A model generated the notes under the pieces. That model made no database searches, had not been told where the DNA came from, and worked only from the letters and a program-made list of their open reading frames with translations. Of a stretch of DNA of 64,000 nt, positions 14,001 to 24,501 are shown one piece after another. The position numbers and the translations under genes were made by a program. The stretch is from Sordariomycetes sp. S80-01Y. Lineage: Eukaryota; Ascomycota; Sordariomycetes. Location: assembly GCA_037042185.1 (NCBI GenBank), contig JAXQJY010000031.1:1302001-1366000 (forward strand), in the 5' to 3' direction. How positions within the stretch are numbered: the first letter of the stretch is position 1; every line of letters starts with the position of its first letter.

Positions 14001-15038
14001 GTCGGTGGGCAGGACGACCGCCAACTGGGAACGCAGCCAAGGGTCATTCCAGCGACCCAGTTGATCGTCTCGTCGACGACAGGGGACGCACGGGCAGCGC
14101 TGCTCCCCCCAGCGGTCCGGAGAGCCCTACAAAGTGCCTGTACTTGTGTCGTTCCGCCCCTGGGCGAGCCTCGGCTCCTGAACTGCTCCAGAGTCCACCG
14201 CGGAAGTCTTCCTCTAGTGGAGAAAACGCGTACCGGTACTTCTCGCCCATGTGTGGACCTGACACCCTCCACCAAGGGATCGCCGTCTTGAAGCCACGCC
14301 CCTCCTGGACAAATGCCACCCCCGGCCCTCTTTCTCTGATGAGCGACGGTGACAGAAGCAAGACTGACAGGAGCAATGAGCAGGGCTCCAACAAGCACAG
14401 CAAATCGAGGCAGAAACAGAAGAGCCCAGGGCCATGCCATGCGCGAGAGTGAGATCTGGTCACGGCAGATCGCCTCCTCCCCTCTCCAGGAGTCGCACGC
14501 CTTCGTCCTCATCTCATACCCCAGTCTTTCGACGAGGCTTTGCTCAGTAGCACACACACCCCTCCCCATCTCTCTGCCCTAAGAAGCTTCCCATCCACAC
14601 CTTTCCACCCGCTGATGGGTATCCCGACTCCTTGTACCTCATTTGTTTGTCCATCTATATCTTCTTTGGTCCCCCCCATCCTGCCTTGTCCGTCTTGCCA
14701 ACTGTCACGGTTCAGTCTACACAGCCCATCAGACCCCATTCTCTCGGGACCTGTCCTCTGTCTCATCAAGAGCGCTCGGTTGTGTCTCTTGCTCAGCCTC
14801 CGGTTGACTTACACTCTACTGGTGACAGACTTGCGCCTTGACATTGCCCCTCCTGCTCGGCTCTGCCCAGCCGCGGCCTCGACATATACCAACGACATCA
14901 AGGAATGACTTGGGGAGCTTCAGGTACGCGTGGATCAGAATTACGGGCAAAGGCGAATCCTCTGACAGATGTTTTGCGCGAAAGTGAGGTGACGACACCT
15001 ATCAAGTACACGACATAAGAACACCACGACTCTTCGCC
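5074..15038. other. Gene desert of about 10 kb upstream of the zinc-finger gene
   Basis: No coding region could be supported. Open frames are short, overlap each other on both strands, and show no domain, no splice-consistent continuation and no biased composition. GC content resembles the genes around it, so it is not an obvious AT-rich repeat-induced-mutation block. No tRNA, rRNA, terminal repeats or recognisable transposon protein was found. From about 14500 to 14900 the plus strand is pyrimidine-rich (many CT/CC runs), as fungal promoters and long leaders often are. It separates Hrd1 (start 5073, minus) from the C2H2 gene (start 15039, plus), so both promoters must lie in it. Confidence 0.6.
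14500..15038 (+). promoter_or_regulatory. Pyrimidine-rich probable promoter/leader of C2H2 gene
   Basis: The plus strand here is dominated by C and T runs for about 400 bp and ends directly before the ATG at 15039. Such CT-rich tracts commonly precede transcription starts in filamentous fungi. No TATA element or precise start site can be fixed. Confidence 0.35.
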
Positions 15039-17464
15039 ATGTTCACTGGTCGAGCTAGCAACCCTAACTACTACGACCAATATCCTGAACTCCCTCGGAG
15101 CGCGAGCGATTCCACAACGCCATCACCAATGGACATGTACGCCATGCCCACGACGGGCTTCGAGCAATCGCTCTACGCCGATGCTTCCTACAACAGCATG
15201 AACCAGAACCCGGCTTCGCCAGCCTTCTACACCGACGAGGGCGAAATAAGGATGCCCTCTTCGTCACTATCGACCGCTTCCGCAAATTCCTCTGCAATTG
15301 GATCACCACAGTCGAACCCCGGTCGGTCAGGGCAGCAGCAAGATTGGAATGCCCAGTATCAGCCCAGCATTGTGGGCAACGACTACATCTCGCCAGAGTA
15401 CACGGGTTACCCGATGGATGAGCAGTCATTACCTTACGATTTCAGTCATTCCAAGGGTTTTGTCGGTAAGCCTTCTTAGCCTTTGTCTTTTCTTCTCCGT
15501 CACTTCTCAGGTGCGTCGGCTCCCTCCGATGGCACCCTGCGTCGCGTCATTGCGGCAGCAACACAAGCACGAGCACAACCACCAACCTCACGCGCATCTT
15601 CAAGTTGTTCAGAATCTGTGCATTGCAGCCCTGGCACTTCAACATCACAGCCTCAGCCCCAGCCTCAGCCTCAGATCCCCAATGTGCTCGTTAAGAGAAC
15701 GAGAAGTGTGGCTGAGGCTGCGTTCCGAGACATTTTGGCGCGTGTGATGCGCGCGGCGGGCGAGCGATACCCCCCAATTGCTTTTTCCAGCTGGCATTGC
15801 CAGTGGCCGGTGGAGGTTGGTGACACCAACCTCCACCGGCCACTGGCGCCAGGCACCCGCTGGCTGCCGCTATCAAGCCACACCTTCTTCAACCCTCCAC
15901 TCCCACCTCACCGTGACTCCGTCCCTCAATCCCACCCTCGCCCTCACCCTCACCCTCACCTTTCCTTGTCCTTGCTATCCTTACTAGAGGCATCAAGATC
16001 AAGATGGAAGACCCCTTCGCTGACTTTCTGTCCGCTGCAGACCCGTCTCTGATCCACCCAGAGATCGGTGGCCCGCACATGAGCCTGGCTTTCGATCCCT
16101 TCCAGCGTCCAGTCCCTTCGCCCCACCACATGGGCCATCCTCACCACCAGCAACAACACAACGGCTACCCGGCCTCGCCATCGGGCTCCTCCTCCTCTCC
16201 CATGCTTCGCCATGACAGCGCCTCGCCCTCCTTCCTCCAGTCCAGCGCCCCCTTCAACCAAACACCCTTCTCCAACAGCCCCTACGCCACCCCCGTCGAC
16301 CCTACCCAGCGTCGGCCAAGCATGGGCGGCTTCGTATCCCCGACGGGCGAATCTTACAGCGGGGACGAGTCCAAGGAAAAGCAGCGATGCACCTACCCGG
16401 ACTGCGGGAAGGTTTTCAAGGATCTCAAGGCACACATGCTCACCCACCAGACCGAGCGCCCCGAGAAGTGTCCCATCCAGACCTGCGAGTACCACACCAA
16501 GGGATTCGCCCGCAAGTATGACAAGAACCGTCATACCCTGACCCATTACAAGGGTACCATGGTTTGCGGCTTCTGCCCCAACTCGGGCCTGCCTGACGAA
16601 AAGACCTTTAACCGCGCCGATGTCTTTAAGAGGCACTTGCTATCCGTGCACCACGTCGAGCAGACACCACCCAACTCGCGCAAAAAGACGCCTACCGGCT
16701 TCAGCACTGGCAAAAGTAAGAAGCCCACTGGCTATGCACCTGATGCGACGGGCAAGTGCAGCACATGCTCCCAGTCCTTTGCCAACGCTCAGGACTTCTA
16801 CGAGCATTTGGACGACTGTGTGCTGCGCATTGTTCAGCAAGAGGATCCGGCCGAGGCAGTCAATGCTGCACATCTTGCTGAGGTCGAGGACGATAAGGCC
16901 GTCCTGAAGACCCTAGCTCGCAACAAGGTTAGCGATGAGACTAAGCCCGAGCCCGATAGTGTCTCGGATTCAGATGACGATATTGAGATGGTTGACGAGG
17001 ACGATAACCCCGACCCAAAAGTGTTTGGCGACAAGGCAGCCAAGCCCGCCTGTACGCAGAAGTCAAAAGGACTTACTCACTCCCGTGGCGGCGTGCCCCT
17101 CAGGACCAAGGCAAAAGACCGCAAGCCAAAGCGCTACCCTTCCTCTTGGGGCGACAACGCTCCCCGCTCTCAGCTCATGAGGAAGCGGGTCATGGCTTGC
17201 TTCGACGGTCCTCGCCGCTTGGTCAAGGATGATTACCTCATGTACTTGACGCAAGAAGTCCGAACCAAGCTCGCTGATGGCAAGCACTATGTCACCGACC
17301 TCGATAGACGCACCATCGACCGAGCTGAGGGCTTCCTCAACGCTACGGACGAGGAGAAAGGCCCTTGGATCTCGGACGATCCCACCATGGCCCAACTCAA
17401 GGAGATGGAAGAGATCCAGGCGATGCTCTCCACTGACTCTCTTCCCGCAGTCACCGAGGCTTGA
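15039..17464 (+). CDS. C2H2 zinc-finger transcription factor
   Basis: Likely sequence-specific nuclear regulator. Exon 1 is 15039-15465; the first intron (15466-15510) is clear. Exon 2 starts at 15511 and holds a conserved-looking block (VLVKRTRSVAEAAFRDIL). The second intron ends at about 15987-15989, just before GIKIKMEDPFADFL; its donor is less certain, the best in-phase choice being GTGACA at 15820, which would give 736 aa. Zinc fingers lie at about residues 379-460 (CTYPDCGKVFKDLKAHMLTH, then a C-x5-C type finger and a third C2H2), with another near 500-520 (CSTCSQSF ... H). An acidic Ser/Asp stretch and a basic region follow. I do not recognise a specific gene name. ATG 16004 could start a shorter finger-only form. 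Confidence 0.8.
15799..15847. repeat. Perfect 24+1+24 bp palindrome in intron 2 region of C2H2 gene
   Basis: The arms at 15799-15822 and 15824-15847 are exact reverse complements around a single A at 15823. They are flanked by two smaller palindromes, CTGGCATTGCCAG at 15791-15803 and CTGGCGCCAG at 15843-15852. The transcript could fold into a very stable hairpin over the probable 5' splice site. Confidence 0.95.
15936..15960 (+). repeat. Short CCCTCA-type tandem repeat
   Basis: Several CCCTC(G/A) units run up to the polypyrimidine tract before the intron-2 acceptor of the zinc-finger gene. It probably just forms part of the polypyrimidine tract. Confidence 0.7.
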
Positions 17465-18216
17465 GTCTGCCCTTCGCAGGGCTTTACGATGTTCAATGTT
17501 ATGACATACCACGGCATACCCCAACCCCCAACGTATACGGCCAAGGGGATAATACAAGGATGCCATCGGAGCATCAACCCTACTTCTGTGCACGAGACAT
17601 CTCTTAGAACCAGCAGGCAAGCATAGCAGGCGGCGCATGTGGGGAATCAAGTGTACTGGGATTCGAAGGGATGGCACCCCCTTTTACGACTCTTACGATT
17701 ATGGCCATTCACCCCTGCAGGGGGTTGGATCTGGATTGATACCCATTCTATTAATGCACGGATTTCCAGACGAATATTGGAGGATATTGTTGCTATCTAG
17801 TGAGGCATGCCTGGCTATGGAAAATAGCTTAGGAGGACAACGAAGAACTCTGTAAGGGATTGTGCCCTAATTACCTCGCAAGGAGGCAAGCTTACCTTGA
17901 CCCTCCTAATATTGATCTGTTCCTCCTCCCGGTTTTCATCATCAACATCCACATATCAGACCTAATGATCCTTAATGCGACGGTGAGTTGACCCTCAATG
18001 ATAGCCATAACAGTGTCATATGCTGCACCAGGGTGGAAAATCGACTTGGCCACGAATAATAATACCCTTCGCCGGTCATGCGAATACCATGATGACACCG
18101 AGATGCTGAAAAATGGGCCAGATAAGTGTAAGCTTAGTCCAGTCAGACTTTTAAACCCTTGGGGGGGACTCATTTAGATTCTTGAAGTGTGTAGTGTATT
18201 TTCATGAGATATCTCG
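17465..18216. other. Intergenic, convergent
   Basis: About 750 bp between the zinc-finger gene stop and the Vps3 stop, a little more AT-rich than its surroundings. No gene or repeat could be supported; 3' untranslated regions of both genes are expected here. Confidence 0.6.
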
Positions 18217-21200
18217 CTAGTTCTCTGCCTCGACAGTGGCCCCCTTCTCCCCAATCCTTTCGACGACCTCACCGGCGACCCTCAAGTTCTCGCTGGCGCT
18301 CAGAGCCCTCGTAACAGCAACCTCTCGCCCCTCGCTAACCAGTCTCCTCAGGGCCCCGACCAAAAACCCCGCCACGACGTCTACGGACCATTCATCTGGT
18401 ATCAGACCGAGTACTTGGTCAATCTCAAACCAGCCGCCGAAGCGCTCGAGGAGGGCACCGCTTTGCTCGACGCGAGAGGAAATGTCGCGGATGGACAGGA
18501 ACTCATCGAGGAGGATGTGGAAGAGCTCCTTCTGTTCAGTAATTGACGGAAGGGTGGAGGGGGTGGGGGAGAGTGTTGTGAAGGAGTCTATTGATGTGCC
18601 GCCACGGAGGCAGTAGGATACGGCGGTGTCGTAGTCTCCCAGCTGGTGAACGAGCAGACGTAAGGCGTCTTTATGGTTCCGCTCACGGCCGGAGAGGATG
18701 ATGGTCTCGGGCACCAAAAGGTCTGCAGGGAGTGACGTGACGCGTCGTCGGATTGTGGGCGTATCGTATTCATGGGTTCCTGATAACAGTTGGAGGAGTC
18801 GGAGACGAGACTGGTAAACTTCGTCGTCTGGAGGCGCGTTGTCCGTCAAGAAGTGACGGTATGTAGGTTTCGGAGCATCGAGCGCGCGGTAGGCATCGTA
18901 GGTAGCCATGACTGACTCGCGACTCGTCGAGGAATTCTGGAGGTCTGTGACAACGATGTCGAGGTAGTAGGATATCAAGTCGTTGACGTAGGCCGTGTAC
19001 CCCTTGCCAAATACGAGGTGTTCGAGATAGTATTTCACCGCGTCAGGGGCTTCAGCTTTGAGCATTTCGACCACTTGTGTGGGCTCAAAGTTCCCTGCTC
19101 GGCCACTGTCGGCGAAGACCTGGACACCGAGCTTTGGGTTACGATTTGCGAGCCAGAGACCGTATTCTTGCACAAGTGGTTGACTACGGATCCGTGCGAG
19201 ATGCTCCCGTACTCTGAGCTCACCGTCTCCGATTTCATTGCCATCGTCGCGTTCGCCTTCGATGATACGCCGCCATGTGCCTAGGACGTCGGCGGCCTGT
19301 TTGCGACTTTGGTACAGACGACTGAGGACGAAGAGCCGATGGTATTGCTCGAGGAGATCTACTGCTCGCTCGAAGCAGTCAACGCCCTTGTCTACCAGGG
19401 TATTAAGCTCTCTGCGTACGGCACTATCGTTGCCAAGCGCTTTGGGAGCTTGCTTGTCTAATTCCAACAGGACAAGCAACAGCGCTGCATCGACAGTGCG
19501 GAAGACTTCGGTCTCGTCGGAAACGCTGGGTAGACCTTTCATCCCTCGCCATGATGTAAGGAAGCGGCGTAGAAAATGCAATATTCTTGGACTCAGCGTG
19601 CCGACTGCATCCTTCGCGGTCCGTTCAAAGTGGTCAGTTCGCAGAAAAGAGTCGGCTGCTTCCTTGACGCCACCGTATATCCAAATGCCTTGCCGACCTT
19701 CGACAATTTCATTCCGTACGCCAGGGATGAGTGATAGGACAACTCGCGGATCCAGACTGCCCTCGACCAGTACCTCTTCCAACGCATTCATGTCGGAATC
19801 CGAGAATTCTTGACCCGTTGGAGTCCGCAATAGGCTTGTCAGCAGCATCAAGCCAACCTTCTGCCGCAGATATCCGAATGTGAGGAATTCGAGCTCACTC
19901 CTTGCGTCTCGTCGCCGGACAGCACCAAGAACTTCTACCAAAGATCTCCGATTGATCTTTTGAGGGTTGGCAAAGCCGCCAGGACTTGCTGCGTTCAAAA
20001 CGGAGTCATATCTCACAACCAAGGGGTTGCGCAGAGCCCACCATATCCGATCATCAGCCCAGGCAACCAGCTTCGACTGAGATTTTGCTAGTCGCTTTGC
20101 AAACTCCTCAGCTTCTGCATTCCTCTTGGCCTCCCAGCCTTCAGGTAGGGAGTCCTCGCTTGATGAGTCGTACGATTGATCGAACAACTCCTTCTCTTTG
20201 TTCTGTTGCTCGGTAGCCAGTGCCGTCCGGGAATCCGAGCTCCTGAGCGAAGCTATAGACATCTCCGTGCTATTTACCGAGAAAGGTGTATACCTCTTTT
20301 GACAGAGCCTGGAAACAATATCCTCCAGCTCGGTCTCTTCGCTTCCGGTGATTAGTTTGATACCATATACCGTCGACGGGTCTACTCCATCGGCTTCGAG
20401 CCAATGTCTATCGCTTTCCGGCCTATCCACATCTAATGACTGTATATCGAGGCCATGTCGTAAGCCAGCTTCGAATTCCCGGCCTAAAGATGCAATAATG
20501 AAGCCATCGTCTTCCTCTTGCAACGCTGACTGAGATGCCGCAAGATCTGTCGAGCCACCGTCGATGACAACCTCTTTGGGATACCGTTCAAAGTTGACGG
20601 GGGCTCGCGTTGGGTCACCATCCAGGTTGACAAACATGCCAATGCAGGGCTCAACCGGACTCGTGCCTCTGACAATAAGGAATTCTTCTGGCGTTGGTGA
20701 TAAAATATGCGGTTTCAAGAAAACCTGTCTCGCTTGAGGCTTTGATTGCGCAACTTGACCAGGTGTGCCAGACCGTGAAGGCGGATCTGGCAGCGGCTTG
20801 TCGCCCGAAGGAGGTGGCGCCAAGGCGCCTCCCGGAGGTTGTGGACTCCTTGTCGGCGTAGATGGCTCCAAATCTTGACCAGCTTGGCTGCCCCTCCTGT
20901 CGGTCGACTGGTCTCGTCGAATATTGCTCAATATCGAGCCGCCTAAGCTTGCGCTCCTGCTATGGGCCTGAGTGCTGACAGAAGATGGTCTGCTATGTGT
21001 CGAGGAATTGCTCCGGGTAACACCTTGAGGATCCGCAGGCAGGCTCTGCGCCTGGCCGATCTCTGCTGGTGGTAGATCCTCGTCCAATGAAGATATGCTC
21101 ATCAGAGGGATCCTCAACTGTCGTTCGACATCCAACAGCGAGTACGATTTGGCGTCTGCCACGCAAGCAATCGAGTCTCGCCGGACAGCAAGGGTACTCC

Positions 21201-21780
21201 CAGGGAAGGGAATGTCGTGCGCCACTCTCGGCTCGTCTCCCAGCCGAATTGCTTGTAATTTAGCATTCAATGAAGCCATGATAGTCTGAGTGGCTGGTAG
21301 ACCATCATCGTTAGTCTGAGGCTCATTCAAATCGACGCCACCTATCCAATGGCAGTTTCTGAGTTTCCTATTCCCATACGCCGGACTCAACTCTGGCAAC
21401 GAGTAGAATGTTACTGTCCAGTTGCACCGAATACACGCCTTTCCTGCGCGAGGCAGAATGAGAATCTGCTGTACGCCGGGCTTCGAACCTGAGAAGCCAC
21501 CTGATGGCTCACTATAATATGGCTCTAGTCTCGAAGCGAGGATATACACGGGTCGTTGGCTCCGATCGTTGGGGTCCGGTGGAATCTGGACGAAGTGTAG
21601 TAGCTCGGACGCGGTGGTGCCGACATAGAGATTGTGATCGTAGTAGTCGACGCAGTTGATTTTAACATCTTCCTGTACTCCATCGGCGGCGAGAGGGACA
21701 TCTTTTATGAGTGATCGCAAGACAAACGGTCCATCTTCGCCTTTGGAGAGCTGGCCGTTGTCTGTGCCACTGGATGTCAT
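18217..21780 (-). CDS. vps3: CORVET tethering complex subunit Vps3 (TGFBRAP1 family)
   Basis: Single-exon gene of 1187 aa. Vps3 links Rab5/Vps21 to endosome tethering and fusion in the CORVET complex. The N-terminus (about 20-330) has a CNH/beta-propeller pattern (KINCVDYYDHNLYVGTTASE ... TVTFYSLPELSP), interrupted by a Ser/Pro-rich insert at about 245-345. A helical clathrin-heavy-chain-repeat-like region follows, with a Vps39-1-like segment near 760-830 (CFERAVDLLEQYHRLFVLSRLY) and a Vps39-2-like C-terminus (NHKDALRLLVHQLGDYDTAV). The HOPS subunit Vps39 shares these domains, but the CNH sequence and the YGNRKLRNCHWIGGVDLNE stretch fit Vps3/TGFBRAP1 better. It is divergent to the CASP gene across a 410-bp promoter region. 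Confidence 0.85.
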   Translation of the reverse strand: MTSSGTDNGQLSKGEDGPFVLRSLIKDVPLAADGVQEDVKINCVDYYDHNLYVGTTASELLHFVQIPPDPNDRSQRPVYILASRLEPYYSEPSGGFSGSKPGVQQILILPRAGKACIRCNWTVTFYSLPELSPAYGNRKLRNCHWIGGVDLNEPQTNDDGLPATQTIMASLNAKLQAIRLGDEPRVAHDIPFPGSTLAVRRDSIACVADAKSYSLLDVERQLRIPLMSISSLDEDLPPAEIGQAQSLPADPQGVTRSNSSTHSRPSSVSTQAHSRSASLGGSILSNIRRDQSTDRRGSQAGQDLEPSTPTRSPQPPGGALAPPPSGDKPLPDPPSRSGTPGQVAQSKPQARQVFLKPHILSPTPEEFLIVRGTSPVEPCIGMFVNLDGDPTRAPVNFERYPKEVVIDGGSTDLAASQSALQEEDDGFIIASLGREFEAGLRHGLDIQSLDVDRPESDRHWLEADGVDPSTVYGIKLITGSEETELEDIVSRLCQKRYTPFSVNSTEMSIASLRSSDSRTALATEQQNKEKELFDQSYDSSSEDSLPEGWEAKRNAEAEEFAKRLAKSQSKLVAWADDRIWWALRNPLVVRYDSVLNAASPGGFANPQKINRRSLVEVLGAVRRRDARSELEFLTFGYLRQKVGLMLLTSLLRTPTGQEFSDSDMNALEEVLVEGSLDPRVVLSLIPGVRNEIVEGRQGIWIYGGVKEAADSFLRTDHFERTAKDAVGTLSPRILHFLRRFLTSWRGMKGLPSVSDETEVFRTVDAALLLVLLELDKQAPKALGNDSAVRRELNTLVDKGVDCFERAVDLLEQYHRLFVLSRLYQSRKQAADVLGTWRRIIEGERDDGNEIGDGELRVREHLARIRSQPLVQEYGLWLANRNPKLGVQVFADSGRAGNFEPTQVVEMLKAEAPDAVKYYLEHLVFGKGYTAYVNDLISYYLDIVVTDLQNSSTSRESVMATYDAYRALDAPKPTYRHFLTDNAPPDDEVYQSRLRLLQLLSGTHEYDTPTIRRRVTSLPADLLVPETIILSGRERNHKDALRLLVHQLGDYDTAVSYCLRGGTSIDSFTTLSPTPSTLPSITEQKELFHILLDEFLSIRDISSRVEQSGALLERFGGWFEIDQVLGLIPDEWSVDVVAGFLVGALRRLVSEGREVAVTRALSASENLRVAGEVVERIGEKGATVEAEN

Positions 21781-22190
21781 AGTGGCGGGTATTTGGGGCT
21801 TATCATCGGAATATCATGGTGGTCGCGTGCTGTGGAGTGAGTGCCCGCAAATGTTGTCCTCATCCACGTTCCGCGTTTTCGTGTGTCTGAGTTGAGCGGT
21901 GTTGCTTGTTGGAGCTGGAGTTGGACCCAGAGCTGAAGCTCGCAGCGTGACGTTGGAGGTTGGAGCTGAGGTGGGCGTTGCTCAGGCTGACGGACCCTGT
22001 GGGGCGCAGCTTCCAGGCACAGATTCAGGGAGCTTCCCGTACACCAACACGTTTCATTAACATCCGCACCGCCGGAAGCGCACTATCCTCGACATCACCG
22101 CTTCAGACCTGGCCCCAGATTGCGATTGATCCTTGGATATATTCGATGACTTCAATACGGCACCGTGCATAGACTTGATCGAACGGCAGG
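21781..22190. promoter_or_regulatory. Divergent promoter region of vps3 and CASP
   Basis: 410 bp between two opposite start codons (21780 minus, 22191 plus). Both genes serve membrane traffic. No specific operator recognised. Confidence 0.45.
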
Positions 22191-24501
22191 ATGGCGGATC
22201 CGGTGGCCTTTGCTGAAGAGGCGGCCGCGGCAGCAGCCAAAGAGCCCGAGAAGCCGGCTCCTACCTTTGAAGGCGAGAACAAGTTCCAGCATGCCATCTC
22301 GGTATGGAGGAGTAAGTCCAGTTGCACCTTAGAGGACTTGCGACGACCCTGACCACTTGCGATAGATCTCGACCTAACGACACTTACCTCGAGTCTCGAC
22401 AACACCGCGTCTGAGATTGTAGCCTACCAGCGAGACTCGACAGTACAGCGCAAAGAGCTTGCTCAGAAGACGAAAGACTTCCGGAAACTCGAGGATGCAG
22501 AGAAGCTCACTGAGGTCAAGGGGCTACTCAAAGGTACGGGAACCACCCCGATACAAGAGGACCAAACTGATAATTGCGGCAGCCTACCAAGGGTTTATCG
22601 ATGTCCTCACAAACCATTCCAAATCGGTCAATTCAGCCTTTCTGCAGGCCTACAGCTCGCTTTCCGAAGTCCCCGACCCCTACCCCTTACTCGAAGCCTC
22701 CGTTGATTCGATGCTGGTCTCCGAGGACACTATGCCCAGGCTCGCCGAGGAGAACAAGCACCTTCAGGAGAACCTGTCGAAGGTCACATCCCAGTTAGAG
22801 GACACTGAAGCGAAGCTACAAAGCGAGCGAACGGCGCGCAAAGAGGTCGAGGATAACCTCGAAAAGCGCGTCAAGGACGTCGAGGAGTCATGGCGCGCTG
22901 TGCTGGATGAAAAGAAAGACAACTGGGAGGCTAAGGAGAAGAGTATGGAAGAGAAGGCGGAGAATCAAGATCGACTGCTGAACGAAATGCGCGCTAGCTA
23001 CGAAGTCAATCAGCGCTTGGGCAAGAAGGGTGGCGAAGACACAGATGCGCAGCGCAGCCATGTCTCGAGCGCTGAGGTCGAGATGCTACATGCTGATCTC
23101 GAGCGGACGAGCGCGCGACTGGCTGAGGTTGAGGGGCGGAATGAGCAGATGCGACTGGAGCTTGCTCAGGCCAAATCCTCGGCGACAACCCGCCAAGCAG
23201 ATAGATCACTGGAAGATGACCCAGGGTACATGCGCATGCGATCTGAAAACTCATCCTTGATCAGAAAACTGGATGGGGCAAGGGTAGAACGGGAAGGTAT
23301 TAAACGAGATTTCGAGGGGAAACTCCGGGCCATGGAGAGAGAGGCGGGTCTGCTCAAGGATGAAAAAGAATCACTGAAGGCCAAGGTGCAGAAGTGGAGC
23401 GACTACGAAGAGGTGAAGCAAGAACTAGAGGTGTTGAAGAGCATCGAATTTGCAACAGGAGACGATGATGAAGACGCTACGGAGCAGCTCGGGGATGGGA
23501 CTGCTGCAAAGGGTGATGCGCTGGAGAAGCTATTGCTGGGACGGAACAAGAAGCTGAGTGAGGAGCTCACCGTTTTGAGGGTCTCATACAAGGAGATCCA
23601 AGGTCGCCTCGAAGATTTGCAAGAAGAGCTTTCGCGAACGAATGCGGAGTTGGAGAAGTCGCAGAACCTCAATGAGAAGCTGGAGTCTGATCTGGAGAGT
23701 ATGCACGCCGAGGGTGCCAATGCCTTCCCATCGGGGGCTTCCGTGGCAGGCACCTACATCACACGCGCACCGCCGACGACACGCCGCGGAGGCAGGTCAT
23801 CCCCGACATCATCTATCATCAGTGGACTCGATCCGCGGGCAGGACCTGGTGATCAGCCTGTCGGCGGAGGCTCTGGTATCCTGCCGATGGTGACGGCACA
23901 GAGGGACCGCTTCAAGAAGAAGAACGCGGATCTCGAGCGGGAGCTTTCGGAGACGCACCGTTCGCTGCAACAACTGCGACAGGAGGTCTCGGCCCTGCAA
24001 AAGGACAACCTCAATTTGTACGAAAAGACGAGATACGTCTCGACGTACAACAGGGGCGGCGCTACAGCCTCATCGTCCTCAATGTCGGCCTCTAACCCCA
24101 ACCCGTCGACCATCTCGATGAGCGGCTCCGGCAGTCCAGGGATGGACATGGATCGCTACCGCAAAGCCTACGAATCGAACATCTCACCCTTCGCCGCCTT
24201 CCGGGGGCGGGAGTCAGCGCGAGCCTACAAGCGAATGAGCCTGCCTGAGCGCGTCGTCTACTCCATCACCCGCATGGTGCTCGCCTCCAGAACAAGTAGG
24301 AATTTGTTTGCAGCCTACTGTTTCGCACTGCACATACTCGTCTTCTTCTCGCTGTACTGGCTTGGCTCAGCAGATTTCGAGAAGCATGCCACGCAGCTGA
24401 GCTCAACAGTGGCTGCAGCAGGAGCGGCTTCACACGGCGACTCCCAAAACATAGCGGACAAGCATGGGGAGTGGAAGCAGGCGGACTATGTTGGGCAATG
24501 A
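22191..24501 (+). CDS. coy1: Golgi coiled-coil protein CASP/Coy1
   Basis: Golgin-like tail-anchored protein of intra-Golgi retrograde traffic. Exons are 22191-22311, 22366-22533 and 22583-24501 (735 aa); both introns have good donors and restore frame (VWRNLDLTTLTSS and VKGLLKAYQGF). The protein is coiled coil for most of its length (about residues 130-480 and 560-610), has a Ser/Gly-rich break near 520-560, and ends in the CASP C-terminal domain with the conserved block SPFAAFRGRE and a membrane anchor (LFAAYCFALHILVFFSLYWL) about 50 residues before the end. Yeast Coy1 and human CASP have the same layout. The start ATG has an A-rich purine context and gives the conserved short Ala-rich leader. 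Confidence 0.93.

Noticed and set aside
13031-14569. Long open frames on both strands (for example 276 aa at 13031-13861 minus and 232 aa at 13871-14569 minus)
   Set aside because: They overlap other open frames on the opposite strand, are rich in Cys/Arg/Ser without pattern, match no domain I know, and have no consistent splice continuation.
15936-15960. CCCTCA repeats as an interstitial telomere
   Set aside because: Fungal telomere repeat is CCCTAA; this is CCCTCA and serves better as a polypyrimidine tract.
17063-17677. 204-aa open frame antisense to the zinc-finger gene
   Set aside because: It lies opposite a well supported coding exon, and its composition is what the complement of a GC-biased coding frame gives.
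17655-17680. T-loop-like GGATTCGAAGG as a tRNA gene
   Set aside because: No acceptor stem, D-arm or anticodon arm could be paired around it; similar isolated GGTTCGA words at about 52473 failed the same way.
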